Shown here in pieces: positions 1-10,733 of a DNA stretch of 64,000 bases (positions within the stretch are counted from its first letter, which is position 1; each line of letters starts with the position of its first letter). Under the pieces are notes generated by a model that saw only the letters and a list, made by a program, of their open reading frames with translations, was not told the DNA's origin and searched no databases. Position numbers and translations under genes: made by a program. The DNA lies in contig JAIQDT010007679.1 in NCBI GenBank assembly GCA_021521415.1, positions 1 through 64,000 of the forward strand, in the 5' to 3' direction. This DNA is from Bidens hawaiensis (lineage: Eukaryota > Streptophyta > Magnoliopsida > Asterales > Asteraceae).

Positions 1-5
1 AACCC

Positions 6-1614
6 GCGGAGGAGAAGCGAATCGAAGATATACCGATTGTGCGAGATTTTCCGGAAGTTTTCCAGGAGGATTTGCCTGGACTCCCTCCTATTCGACAAGT
101 CGAATTCCAAATCGAATTGACCCCCGGTGCAGCACCCATAGCATGAGCCCCGTATCAGCTCGCACCGGCGGAGCTTCAGGAGTTGTCCACTCAGTTGCAA
201 GATTTGTTGGATAAAGGTTTTATCCGACATAGCTCATCGCCATGGGGAGCCCCTGTCTTATTTGTTCGAAAGAAGGACGGGACTTTTCGCATGTGTATCG
301 ATTACTGGGAGTTGAACAAGGTGACGATTAAGAATCGTTATCCCTTACCCGAATTGACGATCTGTTTGACCAACTTCAAGGATCGAGTTACTACTTGAAG
401 ATCGATCTGAGATCTGGTTACCATCAATTAAGAGTGCGCGAAGAAGATATTTCAAAGACGGCTTTCAGAACTCGGTATGGTCACTATGAGTTTTCAGTTA
501 TGCCTTTTGGCTTAACCAACGCACCAGCAGTATTTATGGATCTCATGAATCGAGTATGCAAGGCGTACCTCGACAAGTTTGTGATTGTTTTCATTGATGA
601 TATTCTCGTCTACTCCAAGGACGTGGCCGACCACGAAGAACACTTGAGATTAATTCTGGAATTACTAAAGAAGGAACAACTGTACGCTAAACTCTCGAAA
701 TGAGAATTTTGGCTTCGCGAAGTTCACTTTTTAGGACATGTGATCAACGAGAATGGTATCCATGTCGATCCTGGTAAGGTAGAGGCTATCAAAAACTGGG
801 AAGCACCTAAGACTCCGACTGAGGTGCGGCAATTCCTAGGACTGGCCGGCTACTACCAACGTTTTATCGAGGGATTTTCAAAGATTGCTCAACCCCTCAC
901 CGCTTGACTCACAAGGGTACTAAGTACAATTGGGGTGACGCGCAAGAATCCGCTTTTCAACTGTTGAAAACCAAACTCTGTAGCGCCCCTATTCTAGCCC
1001 TCCCCGAGGAAACAGAGAATTTTGAGGTACATTGTGACGCATCGATACAAGGTCTCGGTTGCGTGTTGATGCAACTCGAGAAGGTTATAGCCTATGCCTC
1101 TCGACAACTACGGATTCACGATAAGAACTACACGATCCATGACTTGGAACTTGGAGCTGTGGTGTTCACCCTTAAGATATGGAGGCATTACTTGTACGGT
1201 ACCAAGTTTACCATTTACACCGACCACAAGAGTCTCCAACGTATCTACGATCAGAAAGAGCTGAATATGCGACAGCGTCGTTGGCTCGAGCTGCTTAAGA
1301 ATTATGATTGTGCCACCAAGTACCACCCTGGCAAGGCCAATGTAGTGGCCGACGCTCTCAGCAGAAAAGAAACCGATAAACCCAGGCGAGTGCGAGCATT
1401 GCAACTTACGATTCATGCCAACTTACCCGATCAGATTCGCGATGCGCAACTCGAAGCTTTGAAAGATGATAATCTTCCATCAGAACTCATGCGGGGCATG
1501 AACAGGCAACTCAAAACCAAATTAGACGGGGTCCGATGTTTTGAGAACCGGATTTGGATTCCACGATACGGAGAGTTGAGAACTCTAGTGATGGACGAAG
1601 CACATAAGTCCTGA
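6..1614 (+). pseudogene. gypsy pol: reverse transcriptase and RNase H, broken
   Basis: The frame opens with the pol linker ([14 protein letters not shown]) and continues into [34 protein letters not shown], and the catalytic FIDD at about 589-601, which is intact. RNase H follows, with TDHKS near 1,220 and the C-terminal [15 protein letters not shown] near 1,325-1,370. Breaks: TGA at 144-146 in place of an expected Arg, a frameshift near 346 just before the Asp-rich RT motif, TGA at 701-703 in place of an expected Cys, and TGA at 904-906 at the RT/RNase H border. The protein would copy element RNA to DNA and remove the RNA strand. As it stands only fragments could be made. Confidence 0.9.
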
Positions 1615-2916
1615 TATTCTATCCACCCCGGCTCAGATAACATGTACCATGACTTAAAGGCACTTTACTGGTAGCCAAACATGAAAGCCGACATTGCCAC
1701 CTTCGTGAGCAAATACTTGACTTGTGCAAGAGTCAAAATAGAATATCAGAAACCATCTGGCCTGCTACAGCAACCGGAACTCCCAATGTGGAAATGGGAA
1801 CACATTTCAATGGATTTTATCACGGGATTACCTAAAACACCGACGGGATGCGATACCATCTCGGTGATCGTTGACCGATTGACTAAGTCTGCACACTTCA
1901 TAGCGATTAAGGAACCGGACAAAATGGAAAGACTGACTCACATCTACATGAAGGAAGTAGTGTCTAGACACGGAGTGCCTGTCTCAATCATATTTGATCG
2001 AGATTCCCGTTTCACTTCGCACTTTTGGAAGTCACTACAAAGCGCACTAGGTACCCCGCCTGGATATGAGTACAGCATACCATCCTCAGACGGATGGGCA
2101 AAGTGAGCGCACTATTCAGCCCTTGGAGGACATGCTGCGTGCATGTGTGTTGGATTTCGGAAAAAGTTGGGAACCTCACTTACCTTTGGTAGAGTTTTCG
2201 TATAATAACAGCTACCACGCAAGCATTAAAACAGCGCCGTTTGAAGCATTGTATGGACGGAAGTGTCGATCACCTCTCTGCTGGGCAGAGGTGGGTGACA
2301 GCCAAATCACTGGTTCAGAATTGGTACTTGAAACCTCTGAAAAGATTGTTCAAATCCGAAACCGCATGGCAGCAGCACGAGATCGCCAAAAGAGATACGC
2401 CGATAAGCGCCGAAAGCCTCTCGAATTTCTAGTGAACGACCAAGTATTACTCAAAGTCTCACCTTGGAAAGGTGTGGTTCGCTTTGGGAAGCGAAATAAA
2501 CTCAATCCACGATACGTTAGTCCTTACCGAATAACTGAGCGCATTGGTCCGGTGGCGTACCGACTGGACTTGCCAACAGAACTCAGTGGCGTACACAATG
2601 TATTCCATGTATCCAATTTGAAGAAATTTCTTTCCGATGAAACCCAAGCAGTTCCTTTGGACAAATTGCAAGTTGATGAACAGTTACGCTTCATTGAAGA
2701 ACCAGTCGAAGTTTTGGATTGGGAAACCAAAACACTCAAGCACATCAAAATTTCAATTGTTAAGGTTCGTTGGAACTCGAGACGTGGACCGGAGTTCACG
2801 TGGGAACGCGAGATCAAATGATGAAAAAGTATCCTCACCTTTTTGAAGGGCTGACCAAACACAGAAAACCGCGAAAACCCGTCGAATCGTCAGAAATCAC
2901 CGGAGGTATATATTAA
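1615..2916 (+). pseudogene. gypsy pol: integrase with C-terminal chromodomain, broken
   Basis: Integrase is recognised from the HPG...MYHDLK zinc region, [11 protein letters not shown] (first catalytic Asp), FDRDSRFTS (second Asp, near 1,996) and [11 protein letters not shown] (Glu, near 2,100), so the DDE triad can be read. Downstream are the GPKR-like [15 protein letters not shown] block, FHVSNLKK and a chromodomain ([25 protein letters not shown]), expected to target integration to heterochromatin. Breaks: TGA at the start, TAG near 1,673, a frameshift near 2,055-2,070 between the second Asp and the Glu, and a one-base shift near 2,815 that separates the KYPHLF tail. The tail in that second frame stops at 2,914-2,916. 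Confidence 0.88.
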
Positions 2917-2917
2917 A

Positions 2918-3043
2918 TTTCGGGACGAAATTTCTTTCTACTAGGGGATGATATGACAAACTGAAAATTTTTCTTACTTTTTCAGACACTCATCACGACT
3001 TGACTCAAATTTTCGGGACAAAAATTCTTTAACATGGGAATGA
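2918..3043 (+). promoter_or_regulatory. duplicated polypurine-tract region of the gypsy element
   Basis: Two similar blocks lie about 90 bases apart. Each has TTTCGGGAC(G/A)AAA, then a short purine run, then TGATRTGACA (near 2,941-2,957 and 3,032-3,050). Such a block marks the PPT, where plus-strand synthesis is primed just before the 3' LTR. The second is taken as the functional one because its TGTGACA matches the TGTGACA at the far end of the LTR. The first could be an older or alternative priming site. Confidence 0.6.
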
Positions 3044-3398
3044 TGTGACACTCGTCAATTTCAGGTTAACTCCGTTAACTCAAACTCCGTCAATTCAAAC
3101 TTAAGATCACTGGATCTATAACGCACATCTCATTACATTTAAACTAAGGTTTTAAATGACGCTTGACAACTACTACATGTGTAGTCTTTCGGGGATTGCA
3201 CCGAAACGCAAACGAGTTGACGCAAACAATTGGTGAATAAACGAAAAACGTCAAAACAATAATTATGTGATAATTATGTGTTAGACTTATGTGTTATGTG
3301 ATAACATTGTATGAAACGTTAACTCAAGATGCAAACAAGTCAAATTAAGCTAGAAAAGTAACTATTAGAAGTTGAGGGACCTAGATGTAACATGTTAT

Positions 3399-3470
3399 TA
3401 TAAATAATAATATTAACCTAAACCCTAACACTCTCTCTCTTTCTCTCTACCCGACGGCCAGCCCCCCCCC
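3399..3470 (+). promoter_or_regulatory. putative core promoter in the gypsy LTR
   Basis: TATAAATA at 3,399-3,406 is followed about 15 bases later by a telobox-like AAACCCTAA and then by a pyrimidine-rich (CT)n tract. This is a common layout for plant TATA promoters with a 5'-UTR Y-patch. Inferred from spacing only. Confidence 0.4.
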
Positions 3471-5352
3471 CCCTCCCCTCTCTTTGCGATCGGCAGCCAC
3501 ACACACACACATATCACACCGTTTTGATCGTATCTTTCATAGTCGGAGCATCCTACACTCGTTTCTAAGCACCTCTCACGTGTCTCTTGGTTATTCCTGC
3601 GTTTTTAAGGTATAAATATGAAACCCTAACTATTGAATATCATGTATTAAGTGTTTTATGATTGATATTGGCTAGAGGATGATTGATTATGTGTTAGTGT
3701 TTGATATTGATAGTCATATGTGATTTTGAACGGTGAAAGATTGATGAATCATTGATTGTTTGTAAACCCTAGAGGGTTATTACTGATTTTGATGATTAAT
3801 TATATGTATTACATGTTTTGGGTTTTGTCGTATGCTTAGGATGCATGTTAGATGATTGTTTATGCTTGCTGAGTTTTGACAGCAGTGATTGTTAAACTTG
3901 AACGATGTGTAACTTGTTGAATATAAAAGCAAACTGAGCTAATTATGAGTCTACAAGGTAGCAATCTGAGTCTAGTTTTCAGAAAGTCCAACCACGTCTA
4001 ATTTGGAGGTGTTTTGGTTGGTCAAACGATTTAAATGTGATTAAAGGTCAAAACTGGTACTGGACAGATTGTAAGTTATGACTAGACAACTGTAACTAAT
4101 TGTTAATGTGGAAATTGGTTGAGTTTGTTAACACTACAGGGTACTATAATGAGTCTAGTTTCTATAAAGTCTAAGTTTGTAATTTTTGGACGAGTAAAAG
4201 TTAATCTTTATGATTTTACAAAACTGAAGTGCAAATCTGAGTTGTGAGACCTGCTGTTAAGTTGTTTTGTAATTAGCATATCTCATAAAATACAAGACCA
4301 AATGGGTTGGTTCCACTTCTGGAAGTTAACTTGTTTAGTTAAGAACCTAACCCAATTGGTCATTAATTAGATTTTTCATTTAACGGGAATAACAAATATC
4401 ATTCTGTTGCGCATGAATTTGACTGTGGTGAGTTTGCTGTAATGTTTTGATCATTGTGAGAAATCTATGAAGAATAAAAATACAATAAAATATGTTTTGG
4501 AAACCTAACACATGTATGTTTTTGTGACGATTTTTGGTGAATTATTTGATATGTTGTGACCTATTGAATATAGTAATCTTTCAAGTAGAATTCTGTCGTG
4601 ATGAAACTAACTGCTGAACTTTGTGAAAATACATGTAACGTGCTTATTGCTAGATAATTGTTATGTTTTGGAACAAATTGCCCTTGCGGGGGATAATTGC
4701 TAGTAATATACACTATTAACACGTGACACGTAGATAGTTGTTCACAACATGTAACGTATCACAAATGTGCTTGTTAAGTCACACACGAGTCACAAACGAA
4801 ACATGAAACGTATCTTGTGCTTAAGTATTATGTGCCGAGTCTAGAGACTCGATAATAGTTCCGACTCTTAGAAAATCTCCTTGTTGTTATAGAACGCTAG
4901 TGAGAGATTTCTGTGACGCGCATCACTTGGGTGACTTGTTTTTGGGAATTCTTCGCAAACAGTGAGTTTCACTTTCCACTTTTAAACTCTTTAAACGCTT
5001 TTCACTTGGGGGAGATAACATACTCCGAAAACGCTTTTAGATTTTGTTAGTAGATTATATATCTCTTGTAAAGGCTAAGTAGCAAAAGAAACAATTGAAG
5101 TCCTACACATCGAACCGTTTAGTATTGGAAAATAGCGAGTCACTGTTGAGTAGTACTACTGGGTTTGACAAACCCCACCCAACGCTAAGCTCGACTGGAG
5201 GTCGAGTGGGTGTAATTTTGGCTAACACATTACCATGGTCGGGATAGACCTGGTGGCAAGGCACATGATAAACAGTCAGCTTCGGTGTCGAACACTTAGT
5301 AATACTTTTTGTATAGGCTAGCTACCTATCGATATATAATTGATTTAACACC

Positions 5353-5402
5353 ATCTGGTAAACGCTAAACGCAAAACGCTAAACGCAGAACGCTAAACGC
5401 TT
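5353..5402 (+). repeat. short tandem repeat, unit about 7-13 bp (AACGCTAAACGC)
   Basis: Four to five imperfect copies of AACGC(T/A)AA occur back to back inside the gypsy LTR, just before a T/A-rich TTTATTTTATATAAA stretch. Confidence 0.7.
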
Positions 5403-5719
5403 TATTTTATATAAACTTGTTAACTCACCAACCTCGTGTTGACACTTTTAGTATGTTATTCTCAGGTAGCCGAGGCGGGCGCGCGGTATAGGATCATGCA
5501 TTGTTTTGAACACTATTGATTATGCAAACTTGTTTAAAACTGTTACTATGTGGGTTTTTAAGTCGTCCTGCGTGGTGCAACACTTGGTTTATATATTTAC
5601 GCTTCCGCACTTATTTTCATTTAATGTTTTTATGGTTTGATTATAACTAATGATTCCGATCCTGTTAGTTCGCACCCTCTGACGGTAAAACTCCGTTAGT
5701 GGATTTTGAGGGTGTGACA

Positions 5720-5724
5720 TCTAC
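5720..5724. repeat. right copy of the expected target-site duplication (TCTAC)
   Basis: The first five bases after the LTR end are also the start of the match to copia copy C (from 28,060). A 5-bp duplication is normal for Ty3/gypsy integration. The left copy would lie outside the window, so it is unverified. Confidence 0.5.
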
Positions 5725-7862
5725 CTTTTTGTACAAATCAACAAATTCTTCCTTGTCTTGAAAGACATCTCTGAATTCCTGCAAGTATGCATCTCTTTTC
5801 TCTTTGTCAACTTTTGGCATGAAGTTGTTGTTGAATGGAGGTGGAACTGCTTTGTATTTGTCTTGGTCCTTCACCTGGTTCAGTATACCACATATGTTGC
5901 CTGTTGAGACCAATTTCTTCAGAAATTCAGTTTCAATCTTCAGTCTTGTGTTTTGCACCTTTTCTTCAACCAACATCTTCTTTAATCCATCAATCTCAGT
6001 GATGTATCTAGTTTGAGTTCTGTAATTGATCATGCAATCATCTTCGAGGCTTTTAATCTTTTCTTCACTGATCATTTCACTTGCCTCATACCCATTGATG
6101 ATACTTTGTTTTCTAAAACACTCACTTTCCAGCTTGCCAACTTTTGTTTTCAATTCAATGATAAGTTCATTTAAATCAACAGTAGGAGCAGAGTGTACCT
6201 GAGATGATGATCCTTTTTCTTTCTCAATTATGGCCATGAATGCCACATTTGCTTTCTTGATATCATCTGCAATGTCCTCTTCATGATTGCTCCAATCAAA
6301 ATTTCCTTCATGCTGTGTAGTCACTGCCACATTTCCTTGATTTATGATCTGATTTTGTTTTGCTGGAACAGCGTTGCTTGGAATATTTTGAGCTGCTTGA
6401 AGGTTTTGATTGTTATTCATTTGAAAACCTTGAGTCTGTGGCATACTTTGTTGTTGATTATTCATTTGAGGCCGAAAGTTGTTGAAGTTGGGGTTGTAAT
6501 TGTTGTTGGGATTGAAGTTGTTGTTGAAGTCATTCATTTGATTGTTGTTGTTGTTGAATCTTAGCTGATTTTGTTGGTAATGCTGCTGACCTCTTGGTTG
6601 ATTTTGTTGATATTGCTGCTGACCTCCTGGTTGTTGATTCTGGAATTGATTCATTTGAAAGTTTCTTGGTTGATTGTATTCTCTTGCAATCAAACCAGGT
6701 TGCTGACAATTGTAGCAGATTGCTTTTGACTTGTCAAATCCAATCCTGTCATTAGGACCAGAGACCTACCAGTTCTGTTATACAGCCTTTTACTTCTCAA
6801 ACCCAACATGGCAGCTTGCCACTTCAAATCCATGTCTTCCAAGTCATCTTCATCAATTTGCTCTAAATCATCATGTACCACACTTGTGTGAACTAGGTTC
6901 TTTGCAAAAAATTCATTGTATGACTCAGTAAACATAGACAGCAATGCATTTGTTTCATTGTTTTGACCATTTACACCACTAGAGTGATGCACATTCCCAC
7001 TTGCCATTGAGGCAGTTTCAGTATCATCAATCAGTTGCACATTGAACCTCTGCTGATTTCCTTGATTACTTGTGCTACCTCCATTGAAAGATTTTGGAGT
7101 ATCAACATTATGTTCAGCTGGTTCTTCAATAATGGGAATTTGCTGTTGATTCTTGGTAGACAGATTTCCCATGGGTGCAATCAATGCATTTGAAACATTG
7201 AAGCAGGGTCTATCTTCCTTAATCATCTCATTCTCTATCATTTCAAGTTCTGCAGCCTGAAGAAAGCATACTACATCATCCAATTTCAATTCATTGAAAT
7301 TATGCTTCTGAAGGATGAACTTGCAAGCAGTATACCATTCTTTTGGCATTGAGTTGAGTAACTTTGTATTTAAATCAAAGTCAGTCATTACATAATCAGT
7401 TGTCCTCAAGTCATTCACAATACTTAGAAAACGTTCTAGTATTGATTTCAACCTCTCTCATTCCTTATACTTGAACCTTTCCAACAGTTGCTTCAGTCTT
7501 TGCTTCTTTATGTTCTTTAGTTCAGTATTCCATTCATACATCTCAAGGATGGCATCATACATTTGCTTGGCAGTTGTGTGATGTGCCACCTTGGTCAAAA
7601 TCTCCCAAGACAAACCTAGCTTAATCATAGCTAAGGCTTTGTCATCCACCTTTCTCATTCTTTCTATTACTGCAGCAGTTGCAGCTGCATTTGCACCTTC
7701 TTCAACAGCAGCTTGTGGACCATTCTTGATGGAGTTCCACATATCAATATCATTGTAGCATACGGCTGCTTCAAAGAGTACTTTCCACTTGGTAAAGTTT
7801 TCCTGTCCATACAATCTTGGTAGCTTGTTAGTAGACACCTCTTGTTCCTTATATCCAGACAT
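5720..7862 (-). pseudogene. copia gag polyprotein, copy A, interrupted
   Basis: The start at 7,862 gives MSGYKEQEVSTNKLPRLYG, then a UBN2-type capsid region (NFTKWKVLFEAAV, MYDAILEMYE, LLNSMPKEW). A TGA replaces Gly at about 7,455, ending the first frame. The capsid continues to about 6,780, where a shift shared by all three copies moves the zinc knuckle into another frame. The knuckle [14 protein letters not shown] near 6,680-6,715 has Leu where His is usual, and in this copy Tyr where the last Cys is expected. After that come Asn/Gln-rich low-complexity sequence ([25 protein letters not shown]) and a helical linker. Bases left of 5,720 belong to the gypsy LTR. Confidence 0.88.
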
Positions 7863-8161
7863 TTTGAGAAGTCAAAAATCAGTTTCTTTAAAAAAAATTT
7901 CAAAATAATCAGATCTGAAAACAGAATGCTCAGATCTGATGTGTCTGTTGTGCTTAGACCAAGATTTAGATATAAAGATTAGAACTTTAATTGAAATAAG
8001 GAAGAGAAAACACCGGTACATTGTAGATCTGGAAGAAAAATGAAAACAGGGCTGCTGACGTCACAAATCAATCGAATAGTGGTCTACTTACGTCATTCTT
8101 CTTCAAATCTTCAATAAGCAACAATCTTTCCAAAATAGCAGTAACCAGCTCTGATACCACT
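7863..8161 (-). promoter_or_regulatory. copia A 5' leader and primer-binding site
   Basis: The minus strand of 8,145-8,159 reads TGGTATCAGAGCTGG, complementary to the 3' end of plant initiator Met-tRNA. It begins two bases inside the LTR end at 8,162. The remaining ~280 bases to the gag start are the untranslated leader, with no reading frame of note. Confidence 0.85.
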
Positions 8162-9374
8162 TGTCAGGTCCCTCGATTTCAGCTGAATCTTAATCATGTC
8201 ATAACTCACACAGATTAATGTGCCGAAAAGAGAGTTAATGACGGGTTGCTATATTTAGAAAGATATCCGTTTGTTAAATGTTGAATCAATAACAAACATA
8301 CGGTTGCAATGAATAATCAAAGGTAGAAATCACACACAGGATTCACTCAAAAGATTTCCATCTATATAATTTTCATCATACAAAGTGGATAATCGATTTA
8401 GGGTTTTAGGAATCCTAGGACAGCCGTCACACAATATTCTCTCTCAATAAATGTGTCTGACTATCCTTATTGTGCCTCTCTTTGGCGGCGTGCACTAAAC
8501 ATTCTATTTATAGGCCTGCCAACCTAGGACAGCTGTCATTCCTTCTAGAAACCCTAAATACAATCATACATATTCAAATTACATATTCAAAATAAACTAA
8601 GTGTAAAACAAATCTTCCGGGTAGGCTTTACAACATTCTTTATTCTCCGAGTACGCTTTGTACTCTGCCATCCTTGGACTTGGTAACATAGAAGTGTACT
8701 CGGAAACAGTTTCCGGGTAGACTTTACTTGAAGAGTATTTAACCAAGTAAAATACTCACCGGGTAGACTTCAGCTTTCTTGGCTTTGTCAAACTTTGCCC
8801 GGCAAATCCTTATGAGCAACCTTGTTTTTCAATGATCCATTTCAGCTTTTTGCTATAAAATAACTTATTAGCAAAGTGTACTCGGGAGTAATGTTCCTTG
8901 CTTGAGCTGAACCTTGCCCAGTATTACTTAGAGATATTCCTTTAGATTATCAAGCATACTTGGACCATACTTATTAATGAATACCTTGCCCGGTCTTCCA
9001 ATCACTTGGCTTCTTGACTTGGTTAACCAAACCTTACTCGGAAGAGTAATATACTTGGCTCTGAAGAACAGACTTGCTTGATAAAGTGAACCTTGCCCGG
9101 ATTTACATAAACTAGTGAACCTTGCTCGGCAATACACTAATTTGCAAACCCTGCTCAAAATCCATTAAAGAAGACTTCTTAAAGTAAACCTTGCCCGATA
9201 GAAAAAATATCATACCCGGCTAAGTAAAACCTTGATCGGATGTCTAAGGTGTGCCCGGATCCATACTTAGCGAATTCTGAGGTCGTTGAGAAGATTCCAA
9301 TCTTCCATATACTTCATTCTGGTCAAATCTTTGACTCAACAATCTCCCCCTTAGGTCAATTGTTTGACTCAACA
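8162..9374 (-). repeat. copia LTR, copy A
   Basis: A 1,213-bp LTR: the plus strand begins TGTCAGGTCCCTC and ends TTTGACTCAACA. It abuts the PBS on the left. The right flank is AGAGC and then Retand LTR. It holds a TATA box (8,514-8,522, minus strand) and about sixteen degenerate copies of a (T/A)(G/A)C(C/T)CGG motif at 8,617-9,260. Near the right end, TTTGACTCAACA occurs twice with a PPT-like ATCTCCCCCTT between. Confidence 0.88.
8514..8522 (-). promoter_or_regulatory. TATA box of copia LTR A
   Basis: The minus strand reads TATAAATAG, in the middle of the LTR and pointing towards gag. The same box is at 30,837-30,845 in LTR C, and it is deleted from LTR B. Confidence 0.6.
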
Positions 9375-9742
9375 AGAGCTCAGAATTATCGATTGCTCAA
9401 GTGTTTGTGTGTGTGTGTAATACATGTGTTTTCTAACTGATCTTAATCTCGATTATAAACAAAAAACGATAGTAACTAAATTCCTACTTTCACGCCACCA
9501 CTCCACTAGCCTTTCATCGTCACTAACCACGTGCGGAAGTCTTCAAGTAGCGCAAGATTAGGATGACTCAGTCTTCTAGCTGTTATATCTAACAAACACA
9601 ACACTATTCAAATACAATTATTAGTAAACATATAATACCAAGAATCCTTGATCCTTTATAATCAGGAACATATCGTAAGGATAAGTAATCCACAAATTGA
9701 ACAAGGATAGAGGGTCCTCAACATAAATTATATGCCCTAACA
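9375..9742 (-). repeat. Retand 3' LTR fragment, duplicated copy
   Basis: Starts with AGAGC and matches the Retand 5' LTR at about 41,598-41,969 and the fragment at 31,710-32,075, including a (GT)n run and GTGCGGAAGTCTTCAAG. It ends CCCTAACA at 9,742. Next to it, 9,743-9,758 (plus ATTTCCCCCAAAATGG) is the Retand PPT read on the minus strand. The outer part of the LTR is missing because the copia element is inserted there. Confidence 0.85.
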
Positions 9743-9977
9743 ATTTCCCCCAAAATGGCGGGTGTTTATGCTTTACAGCTGGCATTTTGAAATTCAAAGT
9801 CCCTGCAAAAAAGATTAACCGATTAGACAGCTGCCAGATGTAATTTTTATCAAACCCTTGATATTAATCATAACCGCCTATGCATGTGATCCCTATAATT
9901 AATTTATAATCATATGTCCCGGCCGTTCAGCATGTAACCTTCTTTTCTCTCTCTATTATTTTATTATTCTGATAAAC

Positions 9978-10733
9978 ATGTCCGTTACTTCTTTTTCTCC
10001 CTCTAAACACTCCGACCAGTCCTCCGATGGTTCTGAACTGACGTAGATGCAGCCCCAGTACCTCATCGCTAACCCTTCTATGGAGATTTGTAAGTTCGCT
10101 GACCCCGAGGTCGATGAATTTCGGTCGCTGTTTCCACCGGGAACTATTTTTCGACCGTACGACTCCACTATCCGATGTGATGTTTATTCTCAAACCTGGG
10201 TTTGTTTTCTGGCTTGCCCTTTTCTCATAGATTACACGTATCCATTCCCTCATTTCACACATAACTTCTTTGAATCTACCGACATGTCATATATTTAAGC
10301 TATGCCCATGGTTTGGAAAGTCCTAGGCACTATTGAGAGAATCATCGAGGAGAGAAGATCGATTTCGGCATACAGGAGCTGTCTTACCTTTATACCTTAA
10401 CAACCCATGGTTTAAATCGGTTTTTACTAAAGTGCAAACCTCATCAACCCAAACCCATCTCCAAAGTAACTCTAAATTATTCCTTCTAGAGTAATCAATT
10501 TTTCTTTGTGGATCATAACTCTATACCCGGTGGGACTGATTTACCTTTGACTTGGGTTAAGAAGGGTAGGATCCTGGATTATTAACAAAGATATAACCAG
10601 TGATAATAGACCTAACTCTGAATCTTTTTTTCTTCTTATTTGCAGTTGAGAACATTGCCTCTCTGGCCAAGCTACCTGGAACAGAAGAGAGAACGAAAAA
10701 ATTCCTTGTCCTGGATACCGAGGTTCGGACCTT
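9978..10733 (+). pseudogene. Retand antisense ORF, truncated duplicate
   Basis: Second copy of the ORF at 32,311-33,120. The start at 9,978 is shared with the other copy. Recognisable segments are NPSMEI.KFADPEVDEF, FPPGTIFRPYDSTIRCD and QTWVCF, which resemble the 'putative gypsy-type transposase' family (Pfam Transposase_28). This copy has TAG near 10,045, TAA near 10,297 in place of Gln, and stops abruptly at 10,733, where copia pol begins. The family's function is unknown, and the name does not imply a cut-and-paste transposase. Confidence 0.75.
10728..10733. other. rearrangement junction with GACCTT microhomology
   Basis: To the left the sequence follows the antisense ORF (compare 33,053-33,066). 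To the right it follows copia protease sequence on the minus strand (compare from 26,348). The six bases GACCTT are common to both parents. This is the breakpoint of the inferred ~22-kb tandem duplication. Confidence 0.8.

Larger units (their letters stand above)
1..5719 (+). mobile_element. Tekay/Del-like Ty3/gypsy chromovirus, 3' portion
   Basis: Domain order RT, RNase H, integrase, chromodomain and then a long LTR is that of a Ty3/gypsy chromovirus. The window opens inside pol, so gag, protease and the 5' LTR lie outside. The right edge is exact: the LTR ends in TGTGACA at 5,719, and from 5,720 the sequence matches the copia gag copy near 28,060. The element is therefore inserted in copia copy A. 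The inner frames carry many stops and frameshifts, so this copy is non-autonomous. Lineage (Tekay/Del) is inferred from the chromodomain and LTR style. Confidence 0.9.
3044..5719 (+). repeat. 3' LTR of the Tekay-like element
   Basis: About 2.7 kb of non-coding sequence between the PPT and the exact junction with copia DNA. It begins TGTGACACTCG and ends GAGGGTGTGACA, with the expected TG...CA ends. It contains a TATA-like box at 3,399, a C-rich and CT-rich tract at 3,430-3,480, a short CA run near 3,498, two similar segments around 3,960-3,985 and 4,150-4,175 (GAGTCTAGTTTY), and a tandem AACGC run at 5,353-5,402. The left limit could instead lie near 2,954 if the first PPT is the real one. 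Confidence 0.75.
5720..9374 (-). mobile_element. SIRE/Maximus-like Ty1/copia, copy A (5' part: LTR, PBS, gag)
   Basis: Reads right to left: LTR (8,162-9,374), primer-binding site, leader, gag. It is cut at 5,720 by the gypsy insertion. Near-identical sequence appears at 12,263-14,939 (copy B) and 28,060-31,709 (copy C). To the right it is followed by AGAGC and Retand LTR sequence, exactly as copy C is. Lineage is inferred from the long gag with CCHC-like knuckle, the initiator-Met PBS and the extra ORF in copy C. Confidence 0.85.

Noticed and set aside
5665..5719. Coding extension of copia gag A into this stretch
   Set aside because: The frame stays open by chance, but these bases belong to the gypsy LTR; homology to copia C stops at 5,720.
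8145..8159. tRNA-like sequence (also at 14,006, 30,474, 59,698)
   Set aside because: These are 13-15-base primer-binding sites next to LTR ends. No cloverleaf or further tRNA sequence is present.
9404..9420. (GT)n microsatellite as a separate feature (also 31,737 and 41,628)
   Set aside because: Part of the Retand LTR in all three copies; only its length differs.
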